A stretch of DNA of 64,000 nt from Apodemus sylvaticus (taxonomy: Eukaryota > Chordata > Mammalia > Rodentia > Muridae): assembly GCF_947179515.1 (NCBI RefSeq), contig NC_067473.1:80511126-80575125 (forward strand). Reading direction: 5' to 3'. The notes beneath the pieces are model-generated. The model saw only the letters and a program-made list of their open reading frames with translations. It searched no databases and had not been told where the DNA came from. This document shows, one piece after another, positions 45,871 to 59,099 of this stretch (the stretch's first letter is position 1; every line of letters starts with the position of its first letter). Made by a program: the position numbers and the translations under genes.

Positions 45871-46704
45871 CCAGAAACCATTAGAAGAAAACGCAGAGAG
45901 TATGCTTCAACTTATAGGTACTATTTGAATAGTAAATAAGACTAAAAAATGGGCATAGCAGATCTCACAATACCAGAAAGCTTAGATATAGAATAGGAAA
46001 CTGTGGAGGGCTGGGTGAGTGTGCTTCTGTCAGGAATCCTTTCTAAGGCACACACTGCTAACATGTGTGAAAATGTGAAGTGTGCTATGGACACACACTT
46101 TCAACATCTGGCTTTTGTTTCAACTTATTGTGTACATGTATGTCTCCATTCCTAAGTCATTCAAAAAGCATGATTCTGTCAATTTTACCCTTGTAATTCT
46201 TATGATCCTAAGCAATACACAGTGAAGAGAGCACTCCTTCCCTGTGCATAGGCTCCTATCCGCTCTTTAATTTATACTCACGGGAATCAGTTTTATATAT
46301 ACAGTGGACTCTGTTCAGAAGAGGATTTTCTGGTAATGAGAAGTGGTAGCAGTCAAGGCATTTAAATTTCATCACTTACAATAAATTGGTCCCTGTTTGG
46401 AAAACACTTGAGAGCTAAATTATTTATTTAATCACTTTCATTTGTGAGAAGAGAACTAAACATAAGGACCATATAGAAATGACCACTTGAGAAATAGTCA
46501 GTTGTTATTGTTCAGAGCCAACTAAAAGTCCACATCCGATATTATGTTCATATTTTCCTCTTTTGATTCAGTTCACATAGTGAAGCTTAAGGAAAGACCA
46601 GGCTTACTTACTCAGTACACTTAGCTTCTCAAGTACACAGCTACAAAGGGCAACATTTAGAAACAAGTTACTGTGTAAATGCAGTTATATTAGGATAGTA
46701 AAAC
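45871..46704. other. Mostly unique intergenic sequence
   Basis: Bases 45871-45960 may be decayed L1. From 46010 to 46700 no repeat is recognised. Confidence 0.4.
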
Positions 46705-46918
46705 ATTTATTAATTTTTATTTAATATGTACATATATTTGCCTGTACATATGCATATGTGTCATGTGCCTGGTTCCCATGATGGTCAGAAGAGAATTTTA
46801 GAACCCCTGGAACTGGAGTCAAACATGGTTGTGAGCTTCTGTATAAATGTTAGCAACAGAATATGGTCAAGTACAGAATCTGTTCTTCATGACTGAGCCA
46901 CCTCTCCATCTTCAGGTT
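46705..46918 (-). repeat. B3-type SINE, antisense
   Basis: The order catgtgcctggttcccatgatgg, cagaagagaattttagaacccctggaactggag, gttgtgagctt and ctgagccacctctcc is the complement of a B3 element. Confidence 0.75.
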
Positions 46919-46984
46919 AGGAAATTTTATTATTTATTCGTAATCATTTTTATAAGACATTTGTAAGGCATTACTAATTTATTT

Positions 46985-47143
46985 ATTTGTTTATTTGTTG
47001 ATTGATGATTCAAGATATTTCTACGTAGCCCAGGCTATCCTTGGAATACTATGTAGAGTAGGCTAGCCTCAAAGTTGCAGTGATCCTCCTCCCTTAGCCT
47101 TCCCAGTACTAGGATTACCATCCTGTGCCACCATGGCCAGTTC
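46985..47143 (-). repeat. B1-type SINE, antisense
   Basis: The order tacgtagcccaggctatccttgg, gtaggctagcctcaaag, gatcctcctcccttagccttcccagtactaggattacc and gccaccatggcc is the complement of B1. It retains no intact Pol III promoter that I can see. Confidence 0.8.
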
Positions 47144-49145
47144 AGTATCATCACTGGTAAAGTTGATTATATAGCGGCAAGGGAGGCAAGCATGCTCCCA
47201 AGCAGATGACCTCACATGAGCCAGCGGTAGAAAGAGGACTTGAGGCACACCTGTGGGACCCCAAGCTCTCCTCTTTTCACCTCCAGACATGGCATTTGGG
47301 AGAACTTGAATGTGCCACCAGAGTGGACTGCTGCAGGAAGTACACTGTTCCAGTTGGCTCGAGCAGCTGGTTCCCACAGCCCTTTTACTTCTTATGTGCC
47401 AGACATTGCCCTAAGGCCTAGTAATGCACCTGCTGCAAGAGGGACAGTCCTTGCTAAACTACAAAAATGTAAAATGTGCTCTTCAGTTTGGCTTTCCAGA
47501 GGATCCACATCTGCCCCTCTGGGGCAGGCCTGGGAGTCACTTCTTAGTATCTAGCCTTGACCAGCTCTGTGTGCAGAGGGTGCTGGTATATATATCAGGG
47601 TGCTATCTATTTTCTAGCAGACATGGGACTCCATTTGAATCAGTGGTGCTGACTTTGTGACCACCTAGGTCCTGACTGTCTTGTTGAGTGGTATGAGCAA
47701 GTTGGATTTGGGTCATTCTATGTTGCTGCCTACGTTTGTTCTTTAAAAATAAAGCAACTTCATGGAGTTACAAACGTATTTGTAATTTGTCAATCACTTT
47801 TCCCTAATTATTGTCATACTATATATATTTATGAAGATACAGCATAGAAATATATAAGGTAGACTGTAAAAGTTTATCTCATTGTTTCACCACAGTTGCT
47901 TGTTGCATTTTTCCAAGCGTCTTATGCTTCGTGCACATGTCAGAAATTATTTCTTGAAACAAGTTATAAAAGGGAGTTGTAATTTCTGTTTTTCCAGGTC
48001 ATAAAAATGAGGCACAAGATTCAGTCACCTATCTGGAAGGTCAAACCCATGGTCTTCATCATTGTACAGGTTGGACTGAATTCTTAATTGCTTAGAAGGT
48101 TCTCTCTCGGCTGGAACAGTAGGCGTGCTTACAAGACTTCTCCCATTGCCCAGAATTGGAGTTGCAGCAAGTCTGGAGTGTAGGCTTTTTGTATGTGCCC
48201 CAAGACTCCATAGTACTTGCTATAAATCTACAGCCGTGTGTATGTGTGTGTGTGTTGATGTATCTTAGACTCTGTGGCTAACATTTCACACAGGGAAGTT
48301 TTCCACTTGTACATTTAACTCCCCCCATCTCTCTTCAATTTGGCCTTGCCAAAAATGTCTTTCAGCTCTCACTAGGTAAGCTCCGCATTTACTCAAGTGT
48401 AGTTATCACCAGCATCAGCATGTAGCTACGTATCTGAACCAACTCATGAATTGTTCATACATCCAAACTTCTTGTTCTTTCAGTGTCTCCACTCTCCCTG
48501 GGATGAAGAGTTACAAACAGCACCTGAACTTTCTTTGGCTTCTTTTTGACTTCTCAAAATACAGAACTGACTTCAGAAAGAATTAGTGGCTTGGATGCTG
48601 TATAAGTACAAAAAGAACAACAACAACAACAACAACAACAAAATGAACAATGGAAAAGGGCTTCTAAGTCATTGCCTGTCAATCTTATCCTTCAGATAAA
48701 AGGCTCTGCCTTTGAAAACAGTTGTCATGTGAAAGTCTTCTTAGGAATACTCCCCCCTCCCCGCCCCTGCCCTGTTGCATCATGGGTTGAGAGGTACACT
48801 GGACTCCCAAGGATCTTTCAAGGTTTGTGTTAAATTAGATCTGTCAGTTCTTTTATTTTTTGATGCAAAAAGCAAGAGGATTTTTATTTATTATCCAGCA
48901 TGCTGGGGCTCGCCCTGCTCACACATTCCAGGCTACATGGGCCTTTTATACAGTTCTGGGGCAGCCACCATTAGTCACAATGTGATTGGCAGAACAGTGT
49001 TACCTTTAAACTAATTGGTTGATAGGGGATGAGGTAGGTGGCCAACGGACTCTGGGCCTTTCCTAGCTGAAGGGACCTATCCTGCATCAGCCTATCCTGG
49101 TTATGGGCCTGCAAGAGACACCCACGGGGAAATGGGACTAAATTA
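47144..49145. other. Mostly unique intergenic sequence
   Basis: No gene seen. A short (CAA)n lies at about 48618-48641. Bases 48840-49140 (from aagaggatttttatttattatccagcatgctgg) may be a decayed LTR. Confidence 0.45.
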
Positions 49146-49159
49146 AGAGGTGGCCTCTC

Positions 49160-49702
49160 ATTCCCCACCATGTAATAAGGATACATGCTCTACTATGTTC
49201 ATAGCAGCCATATTTATAATTGCCAAATTCTGGAAAGAACCCAGGTATCCCTCAACAGAAGAGTGGATGCAAAAAATGTGGTATATCTACACTATGGAGT
49301 ACTATTCAGCCATTAGAAACAATGAATTCATGAAATTTAGGCAAATGGATGGAGCTAGAGAACATCATGCTAAGTGAGGTAACCCAGACTCAAAAGGTGA
49401 ATCATGGTATGCACTCACTAATAAGTAGCTATTAACCTAGAAAACTGGAATACCCAAAACATAATCCACACATCAAATGAGGTACAAGAAGAAAGGAGGA
49501 GTGGCCCCTTGTTCTGGAAAGACTCAGTGAAGCAATATTCGGCCAAACCAGAACGGGGAAGTGGGAAGGGGTGGGTGGGAGGACAGGGGAAGAGAAAGGG
49601 GCTTATGGGACTTTCAGGGAGTGGGGGGCTAGAAAAGGGGAAATCATTTGAAATGTAAATAAAAAATTATATCGAAGAAAAAAAAAGAAGAAAAAAAAAA
49701 AG
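49160..49702 (+). mobile_element. 5'-truncated L1 insertion, sense, with target duplication
   Basis: A 543-bp L1 3' end. It starts inside ORF2 (catgtaataaggatacatgc), continues through the ORF2 end (tatggagtactattcagcc) and a G-rich 3' UTR, and finishes with gaaatgtaaataaaaaattatatc and an A-rich tail. It is flanked by agaggtggcctctc (49146-49159) and agagatggcctctc (49703-49716), a 14-bp target-site duplication with one difference. Relatively young; no intact ORF. Confidence 0.9.
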
Positions 49703-49716
49703 AGAGATGGCCTCTC

Positions 49717-51429
49717 TTAGAATATGCTGACTCATTGCTAGCCTACCCTACCAACTACTACCAAGAGAAGGTGCACTCTCGAAGAGAGAACTACACTCCC
49801 TAGAAAGTAAGCAAAAAACTTACTAGGCCAAGTACACTGTCAGTTCTATTTTGGAAATAAAACAGCATTCCGTATCCTGCTGGGGCTGGCTTGCCTGGAG
49901 AAGCCCAGGATACTAGAAGAGCCTTGCTTGAGGGAGCTTCCCCTTTTCTCTTTTTCTTCAGCTGCCTGGTGTGCCTCCTGGTGTTTTCTGTCTCAAGTCA
50001 GGGTTTCTCTGGCCATGTATGGCATGCTCTTCTGCAACCATATAGATGGAAAATGAGCAGAGAGAGACATTACCCACTTAGTGAAGGGAGAAGAGAAATT
50101 AGCAACCTCTAAAATTGTACAGGAAGCAATATTAATTAAGAAAAAAAACCTATTTTTTAAAAAAACTTTTTTTTGGAGAAAGATTAGGTCAATCAGAAAT
50201 AAGAACAGAAGCTTAGCATCCATCATGGGGAATGAAATAAAGATTCAGTGGTTGGTATGGGCTAAAATTAGTAGCAGGACAGATTTGGAGAGAACTAGCA
50301 TGTTTTCTCCCTAAAGGGAAATGTAATCATTAGTCAACAGCTAACTATGTTGGAATGTGTACTAACTAAATATAATCTATACTTTGGAATCTCCAAGAAT
50401 TTTCTAGGAACAAGTGTAGCTGGTTTATTTTTCTCAATGAGCTGAGTGAGGGATGAAAGAGGGAGAGAAGGAGAAGGTGGACGATCACTTTATTTTTATT
50501 TTTTATTATGTGAAAAATAATCCTGGGATAGTGTGCTAAAATTGAAGGACTGCTTAAAGTATTTTAATTTTAATTTAATTTGATATTATGTGTATGATGC
50601 TTTAGAGGCATGCATGTCTGGACATGTATGTGCCTGGTGCCTGTGAAGGCTAAAATAAGACATTTGAACTCATGGAACTTGGGCTTAGTGACAGTTGTGA
50701 GCTGCCATATGGGTACTTGGAATCAAACCTAGGTCTGTAGGAAGAGAAGCATTTCTTTAGGTTGTGAAGGACCACTTCGATAAACAGTCTGAGAAACAAA
50801 TGATGTAGTACCTACAATGAATCAGGAGCAAATTAACTTTAAGTCTCTGGAGTTATTCATGACAGTTAACAAATATTTAAAGCCTGAGCCAGGTAATGTA
50901 CACAGTGCTGGGGTTTCATGGAAAGGGATAGAACCATATCTCTGTCTTTGACACACTTGCTATGCTAGAAATAAAATGAGACTGACTCTTTCTACCTCAA
51001 AAGAGCAAACTGAAATAACAATGCAGTTATGAAGGGCAGCGTTCCTCCTACCACAGGACCAGCATTCTTACGTACAGACATGTCCCACACAGGAAAGGGC
51101 TACTTAAGGGACTTCAAGTCTTCATGTGGTGTCAGCTCCTGGGAGTCTGGGAATCTTAGAGGCCATGCACATGATCCTTGTTTGGAAAAGTATACTTAGT
51201 TCTTTTCCTATCTCCTGAGCTTGTGTTTCTGAGTCATAACATTTAATATAAGAAAAAAGTTGAAATAGCCAAATAGTGAAGGACTAATGGCTTAAACTAA
51301 TTGAAACATAGCAAATAATTGCTAACCTTTATGGAGGGTTTCATGGGACATCGGAGTCTTGAGCCGTATTGAGCCTATTAAATACTTTTCTTTCTTCCTT
51401 TCCCTGGCTGAGAAAGATGAGCATGTGCT
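49717..51429. other. Intergenic; one SINE at 50570-50760
   Basis: Largely unique AT-rich sequence. Bases 50570-50760 (catgtatgtgcctggtgcctgtgaagg, then gttgtgagctgccatatgggtacttggaatcaaacc) are an antisense B3-type SINE. Confidence 0.5.
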
Positions 51430-51571
51430 GCTCATTCTGCTTTCATGATAAAATACTTTAGAGAAACAACTTAAAGCTAGATGAATTTATTTTGATTCGT
51501 GGTTTCAGAGGTGGCAAGCCCACCAAAGTGGGGCAGGCAGGGCAGAACAGCTTACTTCTTGTCAACTAGGA

Positions 51572-51643
<72 letters not shown>

Positions 51644-51895
51644 CAGAGACACAGAGAGACACAGAGTGACAGAAACAGAAGGACAGACTGAGATAGATAG
51701 ATGATAGATAGATAGATAGATAGATAGATAGGTGCCTAGGCTGGCTTTCTGCCCCCATTCTTTTATTACAGCTAATCATAGTCTCCCCTCAGTGAATCAT
51801 CCTTGGAAATGCCCCCTCAAACAAGTTAGGTATGCCTTACTCCTATCCTAGGCATTTCTCAAACTCATCAAATTCAAAACCAGGACCAACCACCA
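51430..51895 (-). mobile_element. LTR-type rodent repeat, antisense, carrying (GA)n and (GATA)n
   Basis: The outer parts (gatgaatttattttgattcgtgg, then ggcagaacagcttacttc, then the right part ending aaaaccaggaccaaccacc) fit a common antisense rodent MaLR-like LTR. Inside it are (GA)n at 51571-51640 and (GATA)n at 51691-51731, which explain the repetitive open frame there. Confidence 0.5.
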
Positions 51896-53113
<1,218 letters not shown>

Positions 53114-53386
53114 TCTGCCAAGTCAGCTTTTCTTTTTCTTGCATGGTTCTCACACCCACTTTAAAAGGAGGGCCTATTTGCCTAAGTATCTTTTCCACCT
53201 GCAGTAACTTTACTGCAGTCTCACGTTTGTAACCTGCTTGGCCTTCTCAGTAGAGCCTCGGCAGTGCGATGTTTCTTAGTTGTTCTCAGCAGTGGTTCCT
53301 GCTTTCAGCATCAGGCGGTTGGTCAGTACAGGTTGGTTTGTCAGTGATTTAGTGATTTAGTGACTATCAGGCTTACATGTGTGTGA

Positions 53387-53746
53387 CTTTTTTTTTTAAA
53401 GTCAAGATTTTATTGTCTTTATAACAAAATCCGCTTAGAAATGGATCACTTGGCCCTGTCTCTTCTTGTCCTTCCCAATGCTTGCATCTCTTACTAGCCA
53501 GACTCCTCTTCAACCTGCAGTTGGGATCAATGCACTCCAGTCTCAGCACAATCTTTGTAGTTTTAGCCTTTTTTGCAGAAAATAAGCTTAGTCTGCCCAC
53601 CACAGCCACTCTGTTTCCTGTCAGAACTCTGCTTTCCCTGGGCAGACAAAGAATCCTTGCCCCTCTGTCTTTACTGTGTCACCTTGTGGGGTTGGTGTTC
53701 CCACATTTCTTGCCAAATGTCTGGTGGGTCTTGGGATGCTCACCAT
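53387..53746 (-). pseudogene. Rpl36a-ps: Processed pseudogene of ribosomal protein eL42 (Rpl36a)
   Basis: On the minus strand the sequence follows the Rpl36a mRNA from the ATG (53744-53746) to the stop equivalent (53435-53437). It continues into its short 3' UTR with AATAAA (complement at 53409-53414) and a remnant A tail (T run 53388-53397). It has no introns, so it arose by retrotransposition. The best-kept part reads KKAKTTKIVLRLE then CIDPNCRLKRSLASKRCKH, close to the C-terminal half of this 60S subunit protein. The coding equivalent is 312 nt against 321 nt for the intact 106-residue gene. Small deletions shift the frame near the N-terminus, and a stop interrupts the middle. It cannot make the protein. 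A longer minus-strand frame (53373-53609) is its surviving 3' part. Confidence 0.9.
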
Positions 53747-54415
53747 GTTCACAGGAGCACTATCAGCTCAGAAAGTGAGAGGCTAGAGCAGCAACGGAAG
53801 CTTATAGGAAGGGTGATGCATGGTTCTTCTAATTTTGTGAAACAGATATTGCCCCACTTTTCCTCAGCCAAACTCTGTATTGTGTGGTTGTCATTTTAAA
53901 TTGTGCAGATAAAGACTAGATAACTTCACAGCAGAGTTGGAGAGCGTGTGTACCAGGGCCTCGCCCCTTGTCCCTAGACATTCCATGGGATGAGATACCT
54001 CAATGCCATCAGCACTCAGAATGTGCATTGAGAGAAACCATTTGGGGGCAGGATTAAGGAGTTTAGGCCCTGACAGAGATAGCAGCCCATGACTGCCACG
54101 AACACGGGTGGATGGTCAGGGTCCCCTGGAGGGTCAGGGCCAGGAGAGAGCTCCTCTCTCTACCATTATTCCTTGAAGATGGCTGTTTGTCCTCTCTGTT
54201 ACTATCTGATGGGGATATCTGCATGTTGTCCATTAGTGAAATGTGCGGGCTGCTGTGTGCGGGGTGGACTGGACCAGGGTAAAGAGAAGCAAAGGAATGT
54301 TAGCAAAGACTGCTGCATCTCTGAGGAGAAATGAAGGTGAGGCCCTGAGAAGGGTCAAACTGTGATGCAGTTTGACAGAGTTGAGAGTGCATCTGCCATG
54401 CTGGGTGTAGGTGAG
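53747..54415. other. Intergenic, no feature seen
   Basis: Unique sequence upstream (in pseudogene sense) of the Rpl36a copy. Confidence 0.5.
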
Positions 54416-54444
54416 ACGGGGGTGGGGGGTGGGGTGGGGGGGGA
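54416..54444 (+). other. Potential G-quadruplex sequence
   Basis: Four G runs of 4-8 separated by single T bases (gggggtggggggtggggtgg and more). This satisfies the usual four-run pattern with very short loops. Confidence 0.7.
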
Positions 54445-55354
54445 GGAATCAGTCATGCTTAAACTTTAGCATCAACGACTGGGCATGTGGCACTGCTGTT
54501 TGCAGAACATGGAAAGGAAGGTGATGACTAGATTGTAGAGAAGAAGCAGGAGTTTGGGCACCATGATTGTGAGGGACCAGGTTTGCAGTGGAGGCATTGT
54601 GTTAGCAGGCAGCTACATAACCTTGGCATAGGTGGTGAAGGTCAAGGTTATGTGTGTGCTCAAGGATGTTAATATAGAAACAGCAGTAAAGCCATGGGTG
54701 TGTAAGTGCATCTAAGGTTCTGCATATTAATATAGAAAAGAGGAGCTTCAGGCCAGGGGCATCGTCAATGGAGGTCAGCAAGGAGGAGGAACCACAAGAG
54801 GAGACTGGGAAGAAATGGGTAGTGAAATAAAGGGAAAACTACGGACATCTAATTGGACTATAACAAACAAAAATCGTGTTACAAATGGACACTACACTCC
54901 TGATGAATGCCTAGGAGATTATTTGGGAAGAGAATACAGAGAAGACATTTGGACTGGTGACACGGCCATGCATGCACAGATAAAGCAATATGAAAGCCAA
55001 AGACATTGAGTTGCTCATAGGCAGATGACTAGCGTACTCCTTACATATATTTAGCCCAGAGAACTTATGAGCACTGCATAGAAACCTTTATTAGGATTTT
55101 TGTTGGAGCAAAGTGTGGGACAACAAGGAATTAGAAACTACTAAGACACCCAGCAAGAGCAAAATGGATCAAGTATGTTTTGTGCACAAGTGGTATATAA
55201 TAAAGCAGCCAAAATAATATGTGCATGTACATAAAACATGTATGTATATATGCATATGTGCACCTATGTACATATATCAATATTGAATTGATTTCAAATG
55301 TGATACTTATTTAAATTTTTCTTTGCATTAGTGGAAATTGACTGATTGACTGTA
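54445..55354. other. Intergenic, no clear feature
   Basis: Possible decayed old L1 around 55080-55310; otherwise nothing recognised. Confidence 0.4.
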
Positions 55355-55562
55355 AGGTCCTTTTCATATGCTGTGCAAGCATTTTTCCATTGAGCTATAA
55401 CTCTAGCCTTCTTTAGATTTTTTTCTTTTCAAACTTTGAGACAAGGTCTCAGTTAGTTACCCAGGTAGACCCAGGCTCATTCTGTAGCTCTGGTAAGAGT
55501 TAAAATGATCTACCTGCCTCAGCTACATGGGTACCTAGATGTCTAGGACTATGGGACTGGCA
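55355..55562 (-). repeat. B4-type composite SINE, antisense
   Basis: An ID-like part (gctgtgcaagcatttttccattgagctataactctagcc) is joined to a B1-like part (tgagacaaggtctcagttag, then taggactatgggactgg), as in B4 elements. Confidence 0.6.
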
Positions 55563-55598
55563 GAAAGAAAGAGGGAAGGAGAGAGGAAGGAGAGAGGA

Positions 55599-55656
<58 letters not shown>
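55599..55656 (+). repeat. (CA)n-(GA)n compound microsatellite
   Basis: About 19 CA units followed by about 10 GA units, after a ggaagg-type purine lead. Confidence 0.97.
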
Positions 55657-58600
55657 GTCACATTTATTGTATGATGTTTCCATTATTTCTACTAAATAGA
55701 TATTAAAATGAGAACTTTACAACTTGGATGATGCCCAGCTATTATTGCTACTTTTCCTTCAGGCCCCAGTGATGGTAATAGAGGACTGGTCCAACAGTAG
55801 GGCTCAGGGAGAGCACAGCCACAAATAGCTTTTAGGAAGATTTTGTATGATTAAAAGGAAAGGCCTGGTAGGGATTCTGACACATGCCATCAGATGTCAA
55901 GAGACAAGAAGTGCACATATGTCTGTGTCTCCCTGATATCTTCTTTTACAAAGTCACCAGGATTCACTCCTGGGCTCCCTGTTGATGTTGTAGAATCTTG
56001 CTCACTTCCAATCTTGCTCACTGCTAAGCATCATGGACCAAATTTCTACTCTCACAGTGGATTAACTTTTGACACATGCCCCTAGAGGACGCTCAAACCA
56101 CATCCAAACCTCAGTCCCAGCTTTGCATTTCTTCTTAAACCTGCTGATACTGGTCTCTGGACTCTGTGTTCCATGCAGGATGTCTGCTCCCTTGATGCTT
56201 AGATCTCTCATGTGTTTACTGTGGCGTTCCTAACACTTGATCCCATGATAGAGTGTGCATGGACTTTGTGTTTTAGAGAGGGCTTCTGTCCGTTTATACT
56301 TCTGTCTTTCGCTTCTTCCCTGATGGGTTCAGGTGAGGACTGAAGATCTTGGTGAAAGCAGCAGAAATGCAGGTCACCAGGGAAGGAGAGGGGCTGTCCC
56401 AATTGTTAACAGGAGGCTATTTTGACACTAAAAGTTGTTATGGAAAGTTTTGCCCTCCGATCATCAACAACTCAACCATGTGGCTGGGTGAGGTGCCAGA
56501 ATTCAAGCTCTTGGGAGTAGAAGTCTTTGAAGCCGGGGGACAAATGTATAGACTTCAGATCATATGCTATTTGTTACAAATGACTTAGCAAAACAAAGTT
56601 TAGTGTTCCCAAATGAGCACTTAAAATAAAAATAGAGCCTTGCAGAGAGCATCACACCTTTCATTGCAAGAGAGAATATGCACAGGCAATGAGCCCTTTC
56701 TGAAGAATAGAGTGATGGAATCAGGCAAGGCGGCTGCCCAAGGTGACCGGAGAATATCATGAGGAATTAGAAAACTCCAGTTACTGTCTCTGCCTTACTC
56801 TAGCAAACCATGGTGGTTCAGGATGCTCCACAACAGATTGTTCTCTGGTTCCAGTGTGCTTAAAGAGTTAAACAGGAAGATGTTTATTGCAGCTATTTCA
56901 TTTCTGTATACTCAAAGCTTTATTGCTTGTACAAAAGTTAAAGAAGGTTTCACTTTATTTCTTCCATCTTGTCTGTCACTGGCCATCAACAAGCACTCGA
57001 GTCATCACTAGCACTGACAGATTGAAGTGACAGAATGTGCTATGCATCTGGAATGGGCAGCAATCAAAGCTGTCAGTCATCTGATTACATGGTGGTGAGG
57101 CTATAGTGAGAGGGGGCACGATTTCTATTCATTCTGTTTCAGCCTTGGTGTCATTTGCACATGTTGATCCCATGTTGGGGACTGATGTTCTCCCAATGCA
57201 GTGATGTCATCTCATGTGAGACCTGTGTGATTTCACTCTCCTTGTGGCTTTTCTTGACTATTTCTCCCTCCTCCTTCATAAATGGAACTGGCTTGTTTTC
57301 CTTCTCTATGTCTGTCTTGCCATTTATTATTTCTATGCCAGTGCTGTAGGATCCTTCATACACCGCAAATGAGCATTTGGCTGTTTGTATCCTTCAACCA
57401 CAAAAGATAAAGACCCAACTCCTCTTCATTCCATAGCATTAGCCCAGGACTTGGAGCACAAAGTGATAAATGGATGAGGCCAGGCATCTATAATGGGTAT
57501 GGACCAACTGTCATTTCTACTTTGTGAATAAATTCTTCCATATCTAATCTAGGTCTGGTGCTGCCCCTCCACCTATAGATATGATGATAACAGGGGAAGT
57601 CTTTTGATCTCTGAGATTAAACTTCCAAGAGTATCCAAGGTGACAAGGGTTACCCTGATGCTGACAAGGGTTACCTACCTGCTGATAGGATGGGTGGAAT
57701 CACTGCTAATACTACAATATGTGTCTTTTCTATTTTGACATGAAGGACTCACTATCCAGCCTGTTCTAAGTGAAGCTGTGATTGACAGACAGCTGGTACA
57801 TTGACAGACAGTTTATCATTATTTTTGGTCTATCTTTGATAACATACACATTATACTGAGACTATAGCTCACCTTTCTCCTTTAACTTCCCCTGAATTTC
57901 TGTAGTGTCTCCTTCTCAAAAGAGTGACCAGATATTTTGAGTAATGTTGGAAGGCTTGATACTGGAAGATAGTGTTATCCATCCCAGGCACTTCTCCAAA
58001 ATTCAGGGTCAAGATACTAGAGGCAACCTTCCTACTTATGTTGAATGCAGGGACTAGTTCAACAAATCCAGAGTTAACTTAACTCTCTACGACCTAGTAA
58101 ACCACACTAGGTAATTTATCAATAATTAAGCTCTACTAATTAAACCTTTCTAAGATTATCTCCTTTGTTGTAATATTATCTTGTCATGATGGCATGTAAG
58201 GTACCAGTACATGGCTAATGTGGCCTTTGATTCTTAATTGAAAAAATTAATTGGTTACTCACTGGTGGAAGGTTTTCCCATTGTCTTGTCTTGGGTCCTG
58301 TGTTGTAGGATCATGAAGGTTTTATGGCTAGATGGGGTAAGGACTGTACAAATAGGGCAACAGGAACTCTGAGAGCTCTATGCTGCCCCTCCCATCGCAG
58401 AGCTGTACAGTTTGGACCACTAACTCTACTTCAGTGGGCTTCATTCTGGTCTTTGCAGAAAATGAACATGTCTTCCATATTCATAAGCTCAAGCACAGGA
58501 GGATCAAGATCCACGAATTTGTTTAGTTGTTTTTCCTTTCCTACACTAGAAGGTTAACCTCTCTTTCAACAAACTTCAGGTGAGCAGGCTGTTTTGTTCA

Positions 58601-58742
58601 GATCTTACACAGGCCTAACCCTCCTGGAATCCCTGCATCACATACTAGAATCCAGTGGTTCTTCTGAAAAAATGTAAGCAAAGCATACAAAAGTTTGTCC
58701 TTTATCTACCGAGTAAAAATCGACTTTTCACACCTTCATAGG
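55657..58742. other. Three-kb block without recognised repeats
   Basis: The longest stretch in the intergenic part where I recognise no transposon. A 70-codon minus-strand open frame at 57151-57363 has no domain I can name. Bases 57641-57675 contain tgacaagggttacc twice. It may hold regulatory elements or decayed ancient repeats. Confidence 0.4.
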
Positions 58743-59035
58743 TGTTCTAGTTAATTTTTGATTGCTGTAGCACTGTGAAGAGGTGTTTTACGGCTCATGT
58801 CTCTGAGGCTAGGAATCTCAAGAGCTGGGCACTGGCACTGTTGATAAGAGCCTCCATGTTGCATGACTGATACTGTGGCAGAGGGAGTCCCACAAGAAGA
58901 CAGAGCCTATGTGCTGGCTTGGAAAGTTTCTTTCCTTATAAGGTCACCAATGCTGCTATGGTGCTCTACTCTCATGACGTCATCTAATTCCAGTTACTTT
59001 TTAAGAGTCCTGCCTCTAAATATCATTATCATATG
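58743..59035 (-). mobile_element. LTR-type rodent repeat, antisense, diverged
   Basis: It opens ttctagttaatttttgattgctgtagcactgtgaagagg, like the antisense MaLR-like LTRs at 21398 and 22718. It continues with tctgaggctaggaatctc and ggcagagggagtccc segments before ending near a (CA)n. Confidence 0.45.
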
Positions 59036-59052
59036 GGTTTAGTTGATCACAC

Positions 59053-59099
59053 TCACTCACACACACACACATACACACACACATACAAACATACACACT
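59053..59099 (+). repeat. (CACA/CATA)n microsatellite
   Basis: Imperfect CA repeat with cata interruptions. Confidence 0.9.

Noticed and set aside
49150..49377. 75-codon frame with a convincing protein-like look
   Set aside because: It is the C-terminal end of L1 ORF2 in a truncated insertion.
53482..53899. Two plus-strand frames of about 100 codons
   Set aside because: Shadows of the antisense Rpl36a pseudogene.
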